In this document: positions 10,536 through 19,074 of the stretch, one piece after another | Position numbering within the stretch: position 1 is the first letter of the stretch | Layout: each line of letters opens with the position of its first letter | Origin: Asticcacaulis aquaticus | GTDB lineage: Bacteria > Pseudomonadota > Alphaproteobacteria > Caulobacterales > Caulobacteraceae | Length of the DNA stretch: 64,000 nt | Direction of reading: 5' to 3' | Assembly: GCF_028550415.1 (NCBI RefSeq) | Contig: NZ_JAQQKX010000011.1 | Span: 1-64,000, forward strand | Position numbers and translations under genes: made by a program | The notes under the pieces: model-generated | Databases searched by the model: none | The model's input: the letters and a program-made list of their open reading frames with translations, nothing else | Told to the model about the DNA's origin: nothing

Positions 10536-10808
10536 TTAAGCCTTGGGCATCAGCGAGCCCATGCCCTTCGGAGTCTTGATCGTGACGCAGGTGCCCTTGG
10601 CGACGGACTTGAAGGCCTTGCCGTCGTAATCGACCTTGGACGTGCCGGCGCAGGTGGTCCCGGCCCCCGCCTTGCAGTCGTTCTGGCCAGCCTTGGCGAT
10701 GCCGTAGCACTTTTCGGTTTCCATCGGCTTCTTGTCGGCGGCGATGGCCGCGCCCGACACGAGCGCCAGAACGGCAGCGGCAGCGATGCCAGTCTTCAGA
10801 TGGGTCAT
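10536..10808 (-). CDS. bufA: BufA, bufferin precursor (DUF2282), copper-binding RiPP
   Basis: This 90-residue secreted precursor has a signal peptide ending near IAA (residues 1-24) and a DUF2282 core with [16 protein letters not shown]. It has exactly four cysteines (34, 45, 53, 74), as in the Caulobacter bufferin family, where the central pair is modified to bind copper and the outer pair forms a disulfide. Cys45 and Cys53 would be the modified pair here. It leads the operon and has a sigma-F-like promoter upstream (10867-10892). It is expected to be exported and to bind excess copper in the periplasm. Confidence 0.9.
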   Translation of the reverse strand: MTHLKTGIAAAAVLALVSGAAIAADKKPMETEKCYGIAKAGQNDCKAGAGTTCAGTSKVDYDGKAFKSVAKGTCVTIKTPKGMGSLMPKA

Positions 10809-10866
10809 TATCGATCTCCTTGCAGCGGTTAAATGGTCTCGCCCCTCGGGCGGCCATGTTGAGGAT

Positions 10867-10892
10867 TACGCCGCAGGCCCGCTGTGGGTTAC
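10867..10892 (-). promoter_or_regulatory. putative SigF-type ECF promoter of the buf operon
   Basis: On the minus strand GTAACC (10892-10887) is followed after exactly 16 nt by CGTA (10870-10867), about 59 nt before the bufA start. The Caulobacter sigma-F consensus is, as I recall it, GTAACC-N16-CGAA. The same arrangement lies at the 5' end of sigF here, which supports a shared regulon. Confidence 0.65.
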
Positions 10893-10924
10893 ATCGCTGG
10901 AGAAAGATTTTTTGAGGGGTGTCG

Positions 10925-11587
10925 TTACCAGCTCAGGAGACGGCGCCCGGCAAGCGTGCTGACTCCGGTGAAGAGAGCTACGGCCAGACCATAGATCAGG
11001 ACGATATAGACCGGAGCGTCCATATTGCAGTGAAGCGCATAGGCCGATGCCATCAGCGAGGCGCACATCAGAGCGCTTATGGCGGCCAGAGCCGTAGGAT
11101 AGGTCGTTGCCGCCCGGCGCAGCCAGAAGCGCCACAACACCGCCAAACCCGCCAGACCGCCGCACAGTATGGTCGAAAAGCAAGAGACCACGCCACCATT
11201 CAGCTGCTGAGCCGAGACCTGCCAGCCGTCGCGCGCCAGTTCGAGCGTCATGTTGAACAGGGTCAGGCTCAGAGCGGCGGCGACCGGGAGCCAATAGGCG
11301 AGCTTCATTTCCCCCTGAGGGCGCGACAGTCGGGTGACGGTCCAAAGCGAGGTCAGGCCCAGCAAGAGAAACAACAGCGGCTTGCCTATGGGTGTAAAGG
11401 CGTCCGGCCATTGGCCGCCCCATAGCCCTTTGAGTTCGGGCCGGATGCCGAAGACAACGGACACATAGAGGATCGCTAGCACCAGACCGAACATGGTCCC
11501 CAGCCACAGGCGCGAATCCACCAGCGGTCGCGTCGGCGTCAACCCGGATGCAAGCGAATCGATCAGGTCGTCGTGCGGATCACTCAT
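10925..11587 (-). CDS. nrsF: NrsF-type anti-sigma factor (DUF1109)
   Basis: This 220-residue integral membrane protein of the DUF1109/NrsF family has about six transmembrane helices. In Caulobacter NrsF holds SigF inactive and is released by heavy metals through two conserved cysteines. Here four cysteines are present (136, 142, 175, 187); 136 and 187 are best placed to match the two family cysteines. The ATG at 11587 (MSDPHDDL) is chosen because it overlaps the sigF stop by 8 nt; an upstream in-frame start would overlap more. Confidence 0.88.
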   Translation of the reverse strand: MSDPHDDLIDSLASGLTPTRPLVDSRLWLGTMFGLVLAILYVSVVFGIRPELKGLWGGQWPDAFTPIGKPLLFLLLGLTSLWTVTRLSRPQGEMKLAYWLPVAAALSLTLFNMTLELARDGWQVSAQQLNGGVVSCFSTILCGGLAGLAVLWRFWLRRAATTYPTALAAISALMCASLMASAYALHCNMDAPVYIVLIYGLAVALFTGVSTLAGRRLLSW

Positions 11588-12128
11588 CGGCCACTCCGCT
11601 GTTTTTGACACCGACCAGTGCCTGCAATTTCTTCAGCCCGCGATGGATGGAGACCTTCACGGCGGACGGGTTCTTTCCGGTGCTGGTCGCAATTTCGTCG
11701 GTCGTCAGCCCCTCGATCCTTTGCAGCGATATGAAGCGGGCCTGCTCGGCGGGCAACTGAGCGAGCAGTACGGTGACATCGCGATGGGCCAGTTCCGTCG
11801 ACAGACCATCGGCCAGACCCAGATCCTCGGTCAGTTCGATATGCACGCGTCGTCCGGCCTTGCGCACATAGTCGATCAGCTTGTGGCGGGCGACCGCCGC
11901 GATCCACGGCATGAAGGCCGCCTGCGGATCGTAGGTGTGACGCTTTTCGTGTAAACTCAACAAAGTCATTTGTACCAGATCTTCGACATCGCCCCCTCTC
12001 AGGCGGCGCTTGAAATAGGACAACAGCCAGGGACGTAAAGACAGGAGCAGCGCGCGATACGCCCGCGCGTCCCCGCCTTGTGCGTCACGCATCAGGGATC
12101 GCCATTCCTCTGCACTATACGTTGACAT
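11580..12128 (-). CDS. sigF: SigF-type ECF sigma factor
   Basis: This ECF sigma factor (182 aa from the ATG at 12128, MSTYSAEEW) has region 2 (AYRALLLSLRPWLLSYFKRR...DVEDLVQMTLLSLHEKR, then PWIAAVARHKLIDYVRK) and region 4 (LPAEQARFISLQRIEGLTTDEIA...SAVKVSIHRGLKKL). With NrsF directly downstream and the buf operon next to it, it matches the Caulobacter heavy-metal SigF module. A sigma-F-like promoter covers the first codons (12118-12143), so a transcript from it would have to start translation at a later codon such as Met13 of this call. The chosen start is therefore uncertain. Confidence 0.88.
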   Translation of the reverse strand: MSTYSAEEWRSLMRDAQGGDARAYRALLLSLRPWLLSYFKRRLRGGDVEDLVQMTLLSLHEKRHTYDPQAAFMPWIAAVARHKLIDYVRKAGRRVHIELTEDLGLADGLSTELAHRDVTVLLAQLPAEQARFISLQRIEGLTTDEIATSTGKNPSAVKVSIHRGLKKLQALVGVKNSGVADE

Positions 12129-12143
12129 GACAGAAAAGGTTAC
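12118..12143 (-). promoter_or_regulatory. putative autoregulatory SigF-type promoter overlapping the sigF start
   Basis: On the minus strand GTAACC (12143-12138), a 16-nt spacer and CGTA (12121-12118) match the motif and spacing found before bufA. The -10 element lies inside codons 3-4 of the ATG at 12128. Confidence 0.55.
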
Positions 12144-12471
12144 ACCGGAGTCCAGTTGGCGCGCCGTTGCGCGTGTCCTATCCATAGACCGGCACATCGG
12201 GGTTATGCAAACGATCCCTGCCAGACATAAAGATTAAGAGCAAATGTCCGTTTTCAGACGGTGACGCTTGTACGATTCAGAATGACCGCTTTGGGCGCTT
12301 AAGGCACGCCAAAAAGCTAAAAAGAGGGGCTCTGTTAACATGCCTTTTTCATTGGTGGCAGGCAGGTCAAAAATGGTGTCAGTTTCGGGCATGCCCTCTT
12401 GGATTCGACTCCATGTCTCCAATAGGCTCCAGGGTGGAGATGCGTTGCGTGACCAGCGGTCGTGAGACCGT
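12144..12471. other. intergenic region between the S9 peptidase gene and sigF
   Basis: About 330 bp with no convincing gene. A minus-strand ORF across 12234-12491 (85 codons) has no recognisable domain and no good ribosome binding site. Position 12280-12299 carries a variant of the AATGTCCGC..TGGGCGC repeat seen near 19.8 and 20.4 kb. Any longer sigF promoter would lie at the right edge. Confidence 0.5.
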
Positions 12472-14553
12472 TCAAAGGGTGTCGAGGTCATCCGCTTTTA
12501 CGTCAGGCGCCTTATCCCACATATAGGTCTCGCCGGTCAGGTGTTTGAGGAACCAGTCCATGTGCTTGTTGACCTGAAACAGGCGGTGGCGCAGTTCGGC
12601 GAAGTTATGCGGTTCGCGCGGCGCGAGGTAAAGTTCTGTCTCCACCCCCAGCATCTTGAGCGAACGATAGAGCATGATCGACTGCTGGGTCGGGACGCGG
12701 TCGTCCTCGGCCCCGGCCATGATCAGGGTCGGCGTCGTCACCTTGTCGAGGCGCGACAGAGCCGAATATTCCTCATAGAGGTCGCGCCGCGCCGTCGTGC
12801 CGTAGGGCGGGGTGATGAACCATTCCTGCCGCTGCCAGCGCGTGTCGGACGTCAGGTACATCGACGTCCAGTCCACCGTGCCCGCGCCGGACGCCGCCGC
12901 CTTGAAGCGGTTGGTCGTGGTGATCAGGCGGTTCGTCATGTGCCCGCCCGCGCTCCAGCCCATCGTCCCCAGACGTTCCGGATCGGCCAGACCGCGCTTG
13001 ATCAGCTCGTCGACGCCTGACAGGACATCCTTATCGGCATATTTGAAATAGCCGCCGTTCATCCCTTGCAGAAAGGTGTCGCCATAGGCCGTCCCGCCGC
13101 GATAATTGACGCTCAGGGTCATGATGCCGTGCGCCGCCAGCAGCGGATTGAGGCGGCCATAGCTGAAGATATTGAACTGATCGACGCTGCGCGGGCCGCC
13201 GTGACTCTGGACGATTAGGGGATAGGCCTTGCCCGCCACATAATCGAGCGGATAGGTGATCAGGCCCTCAAGCTTTTGTCCGTCCGGCGCGGTCCATTGC
13301 ACGGCCTCCTGTTTCGGCAGGCGGAAGCGTTGGGCCAAATTGTCGTTCAGATGCGAAACCTGAACCGGCTTTTTCGCCGGATCGAGCGCGTAGAGTTCGG
13401 CGGGTTGCATGGCCGAGGACTGGATATAGGCCAGACGGCCGCTACCGGACGCAACGTCGAAATCCGACACCACACTGTCGCCGGTGATCAGAATCGTCCA
13501 CGCACCGCCGGTGACCGGGACGCGGTTCAGCGTGGACCGCACACCTTCGTTGGCGGTGAAAAAGACGCTCTTGCCATCGGGCGCAAAAGCGGCGCTTTCG
13601 ATTTCCCATCCTGGCTCTTCGGCGGGCGCATTCGTTGTGCGGGTGCCGAGTTCTGTGATGGCCTTAGAGGTCGCGTCGAGCACGAACAGGTTGGTGTTGA
13701 CCGTGCCATAACGCCCGTCCTTCGCATTGGCCAGAAACAGGATCGTCTTGCCGTCCGGCGCGATCTTCACGCCACTCTCACCATAATTATTGTCGGTCAG
13801 TCGGTGGTCCGCGCCCTTGCCGGTGTGCAGCCAGATTTCGCCGAACTGTCCGTCATCGAGCAGCCGCGACGGCGCGCGGACATAGGCGACGGTCTCGCCA
13901 TTAGCTGCGACATCATAGGACTTCACATCGAAATCGCCCGACACAAGGGTATGCAATTTCCCCGTGACGGCATCGGCGCGGCGCAGCGTATTGCGCCCGC
14001 GCGGCTCTTCGAAGGCGAACATGTCGTCCTTGTCGGCGATACGTTTCTTGTCGGTCTTGGAGTCAGGCGTCTGAGCGGTGAAATAGATAAAACGCCCGTC
14101 GTCGGACCATTTGAGATTGCCGACATTTTTTGCGCTATCGGTCAGGCGCTTGGCTTCGCCGCCGTCGAGCGACATGACGTAGATCTGCGAGGCCTTATCC
14201 TCGCCGCGTTTGGCGACGAAGGCGAAATGGCGGCTGTCCGGCGACCACGTCAGGTCCGAACCGCCGTCCTCTACCATAAGGCGCGGCTCTGTACCGTCCG
14301 CTTTGGCGCGCCACAGCGACAGGGTGACCTTGTTCTTTTTCCAGTCCGCCGTGCTGACGCGGTACAGAACGGTTTGTCCGTCCGGCGATATCTTCGGATC
14401 GGAGGCTCGTTGCAGGCTGAGGAGATCGACCGCGGTCATCATACGTGCTTGGGCGCGCGGCAGTTCGGCGGTAGCGGCTGCGGGGTCAGGCGTGGCGATG
14501 GCAAGGGCGGGCAGGCTGACGGACAGGAGCAGGACAAGGCAAAGCGAACGCAT
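12472..14553 (-). CDS. secreted S9-family (prolyl oligopeptidase-like) serine peptidase
   Basis: This 693-residue protein has a signal peptide (MRSLCLVLLLSVSLPALA), a seven-bladed beta-propeller of WD/PD40-type repeats (SPDGQ..LY, SPDSRHFAF, SDDGRFIYF) and a C-terminal alpha/beta hydrolase. The catalytic triad is visible: Ser534 in GWSAGG, Asp617/618 in AGAEDDRVP and His649 in PREPHNF. It resembles the S9C acylaminoacyl-peptidase branch. It lies 146 nt downstream of the TonB receptor on the same strand, after a terminator. Lasso-peptide isopeptidases (AtxE type) belong to this superfamily and sit beside FecI/FecR/receptor genes, so peptide catabolism is a fair inference; general peptidase activity is equally possible. 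Confidence 0.85.
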   Translation of the reverse strand: MRSLCLVLLLSVSLPALAIATPDPAAATAELPRAQARMMTAVDLLSLQRASDPKISPDGQTVLYRVSTADWKKNKVTLSLWRAKADGTEPRLMVEDGGSDLTWSPDSRHFAFVAKRGEDKASQIYVMSLDGGEAKRLTDSAKNVGNLKWSDDGRFIYFTAQTPDSKTDKKRIADKDDMFAFEEPRGRNTLRRADAVTGKLHTLVSGDFDVKSYDVAANGETVAYVRAPSRLLDDGQFGEIWLHTGKGADHRLTDNNYGESGVKIAPDGKTILFLANAKDGRYGTVNTNLFVLDATSKAITELGTRTTNAPAEEPGWEIESAAFAPDGKSVFFTANEGVRSTLNRVPVTGGAWTILITGDSVVSDFDVASGSGRLAYIQSSAMQPAELYALDPAKKPVQVSHLNDNLAQRFRLPKQEAVQWTAPDGQKLEGLITYPLDYVAGKAYPLIVQSHGGPRSVDQFNIFSYGRLNPLLAAHGIMTLSVNYRGGTAYGDTFLQGMNGGYFKYADKDVLSGVDELIKRGLADPERLGTMGWSAGGHMTNRLITTTNRFKAAASGAGTVDWTSMYLTSDTRWQRQEWFITPPYGTTARRDLYEEYSALSRLDKVTTPTLIMAGAEDDRVPTQQSIMLYRSLKMLGVETELYLAPREPHNFAELRHRLFQVNKHMDWFLKHLTGETYMWDKAPDVKADDLDTL

Positions 14554-14657
14554 AAGAGTTCCTTAGGTAGCATAACGATGTTCAGTGATGTTTGACGCAC
14601 ATCCGAATCCAAAAACCGCCTGAAAGCATCTTGGACACTTTTTGGGATGCGCTTGAG

Positions 14658-14688
14658 AAAAAAGCCCCCGCCGGTCGAGCGGGGGCTT
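14658..14688 (-). terminator. rho-independent terminator after the TonB receptor gene
   Basis: Inverted arms AAGCCCCCG / CGGGGGCTT (14662-14670 and 14680-14688) form a GC-rich hairpin, followed on the minus strand by TTTTTT. It lies 12 nt beyond the receptor stop codon. Confidence 0.88.
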
Positions 14689-14699
14689 AACTAGGTGGT

Positions 14700-17600
14700 T
14701 TAGAAATCAACCTGGAAGCCGATGCTGAACGACCGTCCCGTCACGCCGTAGATCGACGAATAGTTGAAGTCGTTGCCCGAATCCGTGCCGGACGGCAGGT
14801 AGGGGCCGTATTCGTCGAACACGTTGCGCATCGAACCAAAAACCTTCAGCGCCTTGTTGGTGTTCGGCTTGTAGCTGAAGCTGAGGTCGTGACGCGTATA
14901 GGCGCCGAGATAGAGGTACAGCGGGTTGACCGTACCGGCGGCCTTGACGGCGGCCAGACGCTCGTTGGAGTCCACGACCTCGCCGATATAGTTGGCCGTC
15001 CACTTCAGTTGCAGGCCTTTGTTGTTCCAGGCCAGGCTGCCCTGAGCCTGATGCTCGGCACCGCCGACTTCGCCAACCCAGTCGTCAACCTCAAGACCGT
15101 TCAGGCCCTGATAGCTTTCTTCCAGTTCGAGGCGGCGGTTGTAGTTCACACGCACGTCGAAGCGGCCCGGCACGTGCCACTGATCGAGGTCGAAGCGGTA
15201 GGCCACGGCCACATCGACGCCACGGGCGCGCATCTCGTCAAGGTTATCGACCTTATTGACGATGCGGGTCAACTGGCCTTCGGAATCGCGCGACACGAAG
15301 CCGCAGAAGCGGTTGTTTGTACCCGACGCGTCCGCATAGCACGAACCGAGGATGGTCGAGGTTTGCAGCGAGGCGATCACGCCCTCGACCTTGATATCGT
15401 AATAGTCGATGCTGGCCTGGAAACGCGGCAGGAAGGACGGGCTGAACACGACACCGGCGGTGATCGTGTCGGCAGTTTCTTCCTTGACGTCCAGATTGCC
15501 GCTGTTCGGCGTATTGATGCTGCTCGAATCCTGCGTGAAAACGCCGTTGGCGGCGATTTCAGCGGCGATCCCGGCATTGCTGCGGCAGTTCTGAGCCACG
15601 GTGCCGGTCGTCGTGGCGGTGACGCCCGAACACGGATCGACGACCGTTTCGTAGTCGTCGCGCGGCGGCGAGTACAGCTCCGTGATATTCGGCGCGCGCT
15701 GGGCGCGGGCGAACGTCGTGCGGAAATTCAGGCCCTTGACCGGCGCCCACTGCAGACCCGCACGATAGCTGAGGGTGTTGTCCACGCCGCTCAGGTCGTA
15801 TTTGGCGGCGCGCACGGCGGCATCGACATTCAGGCGGTAGGCGAACGGCGCGTCGCGCAGTAGCGGCACGGCGATTTCGGCATAGACTTCGCTGGCCTTC
15901 ACTTCGCCCTCATAGCGGGGGATGTAAGCGTAGCTGGTCACACCGCGTTCGGTCTGGTCGTCGGTCTGGGTCTTGGTCGAGTCGCGGCGCACTTCGAAGC
16001 CAAAAGCGGTTTCCACCGGACCGGCGGGCAGTTCGAACAGGGTGCCGGTCAGGTTTCCGGTGATCGATTCCTGTTCGTTTTCCGAATGATACCAGGCATT
16101 GGCGCGGATATAGTTGGCCGCCGCCACGCTGATCGAGCCGACGCCGAACGGATTGACCGGCACGCAGCCATTGGCGCGGGCGGTCGTATCGAGGCAAACG
16201 ATCTGCCCGTTTACCGTCGTCGCCTTCATGGCGTAGGACAGATTCTCGTAGTTCAGGCCGTTCGAGCGGTACTGATCCTGCTCGAACTTGCCGAACGAAT
16301 AGCCGAGGTCCCAGTCCCAGTTGCCGCCGAAGGTCTTGCCTTCAAGACTGAACATGCCGCGCAGGGTTTCACGCGTGTTGTTGATCGTCATAACACCGAC
16401 TTCACCGAAGCGGCGATACCAGTAAAGACCGGCGGTCGGTGTCGCCGTCTGGAGCGTCGGATAGAGCGCCAGATAGGGGTTGGCCTTGTTCATGCGGCCG
16501 ACAGTGTATTCGTCGTTGACGCCGTAGGTGGTGTTGTAATAGGCGCTGGGGGTATAGCGCGTCCCGGCGGTGTCGATCGTCGAATAGAGTACCTGACCCT
16601 TGAGGATCAGGTCGTTACCGAAATCGTAAGTCGCCTTGACCGCGAAGTTGTCGCTGGTGCGCGGCGCAATTAGCGTGCCTTCAGGGCGCAGATCGACGCC
16701 GTTGGTGGCGGTGACGAAGCCGGTCTTGTAGGCCGTGCCGCTCGTCTCGTCGAAATAGTATTTCGTCGCGGTCGAGCTGGTCGAGGTCTGGAAGCGGCCA
16801 CCGAAAGTGTAGCTGGAGACGTCGGGTCCGGTCAGCAGGTTGGTCGTCTGCGAATAGACCGAATTGACCAGTGCCCAGTCGCGGTCGGAGGCGCGCAGGA
16901 TTTCCTGCTCTTCGTGGTTGGCGCCGATCATCAGTTGCAGGCGCTTGTCGAGGAACGAGGTGCCGGCGAGGAAGGCAACTTCGCTCGACCCACCGCCGCC
17001 GTCCTGCGTCAGGCCCTTGACCGCGCGGACGCGGATGCCGTCGAAGCGGGAGATCGTCTTGATATTGACGACGCCGGCGATAGCATCGGAGCCGTAGACC
17101 GCCGAGGCGCCGCCGGTCGTCACTTCGATCTTATCGACGAAGGCCGCAGGGATGGTCGACAGCGACACGGTGTTGCTGTTGCCGACGTTCGACACTGTGC
17201 GGTGGCCGTCGATCAGGGTCAGGGTACGGTTCGAGCCCATGCCGCGCAGCGAGATGGTCGAGATACCGTTGGTCTGGGTCGAGGACTGACCATTGGTGAG
17301 GCTGGCCGACTGATCGATGCCCGGAATGTCGGTCAGGGCCTCGGCGATATCCATATAGCCTTCTTCGGCCAGAATGGCGTTGTCGATCTCGACCAGCGGG
17401 ATGGGGCTGTCGAAGGTCGGACGGCGGAGGCGCGACCCGGTGACCACGACCTCCTGCACGTCCTCACTGGACTGGGGGCGGGCGTCTGACGCCTCCGCAA
17501 CAGGCTTTTCGCGCAGGGTGATGGTGGTGTCGGTGACCTTGGCGATCTCGAAATTGGTGCCGGAGAGAAGTCGGCTCAGGGCCTCATCGCGGGTATAGCT

Positions 17601-17837
17601 GCCCTTGAGCGGCGCGGCCTTGATTCGGGCGGCGGCGTCATAGGGAAAAAGCAGCTGAACATGGGCCTGACGGGCGAAGTCGTTCAGCGCCTTGGCGGCG
17701 TTCTGGGCCGGAATATTGAAGGCTATAACGGGATTCGGCGCTTCGGCGGCGGACGCTGCCATACCGACGGTCATCAGGCTCAGGCCCAAAGCGAGCGCGG
17801 CCACAGAGCCTCCGCGCTTGAGTGTGTGTTTCAGCAT
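14700..17837 (-). CDS. TonB-dependent receptor with N-terminal STN signalling domain
   Basis: This outer-membrane receptor (1045 aa) has a signal peptide (MLKHTLKRGGSVAALALGL...AASA), an STN domain (about 40-110, ALNDFARQAHVQLLFPYDA), a TonB box-like EVVVTGSRLRR, a plug domain (IAEALTDIPGID, GASAVYGSDAIAGVVNIKT) and a 22-strand barrel ending in GFQVDF with a terminal Phe. The ATG at 17837 is chosen: GGGG lies 6 nt upstream, and the earlier in-frame TTG lacks a site. The STN domain should signal substrate binding to the FecR encoded just upstream. With the downstream S9 peptidase the likely cargo is a peptide, but the substrate cannot be read from sequence. Confidence 0.9.
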   Translation of the reverse strand: MLKHTLKRGGSVAALALGLSLMTVGMAASAAEAPNPVIAFNIPAQNAAKALNDFARQAHVQLLFPYDAAARIKAAPLKGSYTRDEALSRLLSGTNFEIAKVTDTTITLREKPVAEASDARPQSSEDVQEVVVTGSRLRRPTFDSPIPLVEIDNAILAEEGYMDIAEALTDIPGIDQSASLTNGQSSTQTNGISTISLRGMGSNRTLTLIDGHRTVSNVGNSNTVSLSTIPAAFVDKIEVTTGGASAVYGSDAIAGVVNIKTISRFDGIRVRAVKGLTQDGGGGSSEVAFLAGTSFLDKRLQLMIGANHEEQEILRASDRDWALVNSVYSQTTNLLTGPDVSSYTFGGRFQTSTSSTATKYYFDETSGTAYKTGFVTATNGVDLRPEGTLIAPRTSDNFAVKATYDFGNDLILKGQVLYSTIDTAGTRYTPSAYYNTTYGVNDEYTVGRMNKANPYLALYPTLQTATPTAGLYWYRRFGEVGVMTINNTRETLRGMFSLEGKTFGGNWDWDLGYSFGKFEQDQYRSNGLNYENLSYAMKATTVNGQIVCLDTTARANGCVPVNPFGVGSISVAAANYIRANAWYHSENEQESITGNLTGTLFELPAGPVETAFGFEVRRDSTKTQTDDQTERGVTSYAYIPRYEGEVKASEVYAEIAVPLLRDAPFAYRLNVDAAVRAAKYDLSGVDNTLSYRAGLQWAPVKGLNFRTTFARAQRAPNITELYSPPRDDYETVVDPCSGVTATTTGTVAQNCRSNAGIAAEIAANGVFTQDSSSINTPNSGNLDVKEETADTITAGVVFSPSFLPRFQASIDYYDIKVEGVIASLQTSTILGSCYADASGTNNRFCGFVSRDSEGQLTRIVNKVDNLDEMRARGVDVAVAYRFDLDQWHVPGRFDVRVNYNRRLELEESYQGLNGLEVDDWVGEVGGAEHQAQGSLAWNNKGLQLKWTANYIGEVVDSNERLAAVKAAGTVNPLYLYLGAYTRHDLSFSYKPNTNKALKVFGSMRNVFDEYGPYLPSGTDSGNDFNYSSIYGVTGRSFSIGFQVDF

Positions 17838-17879
17838 ATATATCCCCAAGGTGCAGCGCGCATACGGGTGCGCGATTTT

Positions 17880-17946
17880 GAGCGCATTCCGAAAAGTGTG
17901 CAGCGGTTTTTGGCTCCGCCGAACGATGTTTCGGATTAAATGCGCG
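17880..17946. repeat. dispersed GAGCGCAT...ATGCGCG repeat, copy 1
   Basis: The element starts GAGCGCATTCCGAAAAGTG and ends CGGATTAAATGCGCG; its ends are inverted (GCGCAT/ATGCGC). A second copy at 53830-53875 shares the outer halves but lacks about 20 bp found in the middle here. It lies in the promoter region of the receptor gene. Confidence 0.7.
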
Positions 17947-18072
17947 ATTCTAACATGTAACTACCGCGCACAGCCGCAGTGTCATGGTAAAGACATATTA
18001 GCCGCCGCAAACCGCTAGTGCTGCGCTGCAAAAAATTCATATTTCTGTTAAGTGGCTCTATAGACGAGATAT

Positions 18073-19038
18073 TTATTTCGTCAGGATAATGGCGCCATTC
18101 GGTTCGCGCACGGCGTGGATGCCAAAACCGGCATTCAGGGCCGACAAAAAGTCGTCAGGATTGCGTGTATCGAACCGCCCGCCCAGCCGCAGGCTCTCCA
18201 GTTGCGGATCGGCGATCAGGATGTGGTTTTTCAGATAGCGGTTATATTCATCCACCGCCGTGCCGAGGGTCTGCCCGTCGAGGATCAGTTCGCCCTTGCG
18301 CCAGGCGGCGGTGAATTCGACGTCGCCTTCATTGACCGGGCGAACGCGTATGGCCGTGCCGGTCGCCATGATCGCGTGTCCGGCCTTGACCGTGAGGGGC
18401 TGACCGACGGTCCCCGTCGGGCCGGTCTCGACGACCGGTGTGCGGTCGGGGATGATCACGCAGTCGCCGTCCATGACCATCAGATCGAGCGTTTCACCGC
18501 GCAGACGGGCATTCAGTGTGCCGCTGACCAGGGTCAGGCGGCCCTTGCCACCGGTTATCCGGCACGGCGGGGCTCCGGCCAGCACGGTGATCGCCATTTC
18601 TCCGCGTTCCAGCCACACCTGACGCTCGTCGCCGGTTATCCACGACACAGTCGACAGGGTATTGATATCGAGGTTCAGGCCGTAACCGGGGCTGAGGCGT
18701 TTATGGTCGCCGATATCGGTGCGCACCCGGGCGCGCGCCAGAGAGGGCAGGAACACCGCACCGGCCAAACCGGCAGCCGCCAGTCCGCCGCCGGTCATGA
18801 GAACGCGTCGGCGCGAGGGCAGGGGCGCGGACACCGGACGGCGGGCGGGATGGGCCTTTTTGGCGCGATCGATCTGATGCAGAACGCCGGACAAGCGGGC
18901 AAAGGCGGCGGCATGACGCGGATCGGCGGCGCGCCAGGCCTCGAAGGCGTCACGGTCGGCGCTGCCGGAATCAAGCTGCGCCTGCCACAGGGCGGCGGTC
19001 TCCATAAGCGTTTGCCGCGATGTGTCGCCGGATGTCAC
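18073..19038 (-). CDS. FecR-family anti-sigma/sigma regulator
   Basis: This 321-residue FecR-like inner-membrane protein has a DUF4880 N-terminal cytoplasmic domain (AALWQAQLDSGSADRDAFEAWRAADPRHAAAFARL), one transmembrane helix (VLMTGGGLAAAGLAGAVFL, about 85-105) and a periplasmic FecR domain (VRTDIGDHKRLSPGYGLNLDINT). It should relay receptor occupancy to the FecI-like sigma encoded 36 nt upstream. The STN receptor gene follows at a distance of about 235 bp, which leaves room for a sigma-dependent promoter. Confidence 0.9.
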   Translation of the reverse strand: MTSGDTSRQTLMETAALWQAQLDSGSADRDAFEAWRAADPRHAAAFARLSGVLHQIDRAKKAHPARRPVSAPLPSRRRVLMTGGGLAAAGLAGAVFLPSLARARVRTDIGDHKRLSPGYGLNLDINTLSTVSWITGDERQVWLERGEMAITVLAGAPPCRITGGKGRLTLVSGTLNARLRGETLDLMVMDGDCVIIPDRTPVVETGPTGTVGQPLTVKAGHAIMATGTAIRVRPVNEGDVEFTAAWRKGELILDGQTLGTAVDEYNRYLKNHILIADPQLESLRLGGRFDTRNPDDFLSALNAGFGIHAVREPNGAIILTK

Positions 19039-19074
19039 GCCCAGATCCCTTGTGTCATTGGCCCTGTCTAATTC

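Noticed and set aside
12234-12491. 85-codon minus-strand ORF between sigF and the S9 peptidase
   Set aside because: No domain, no ribosome site, overlaps the peptidase end and a short repeat; probably chance.
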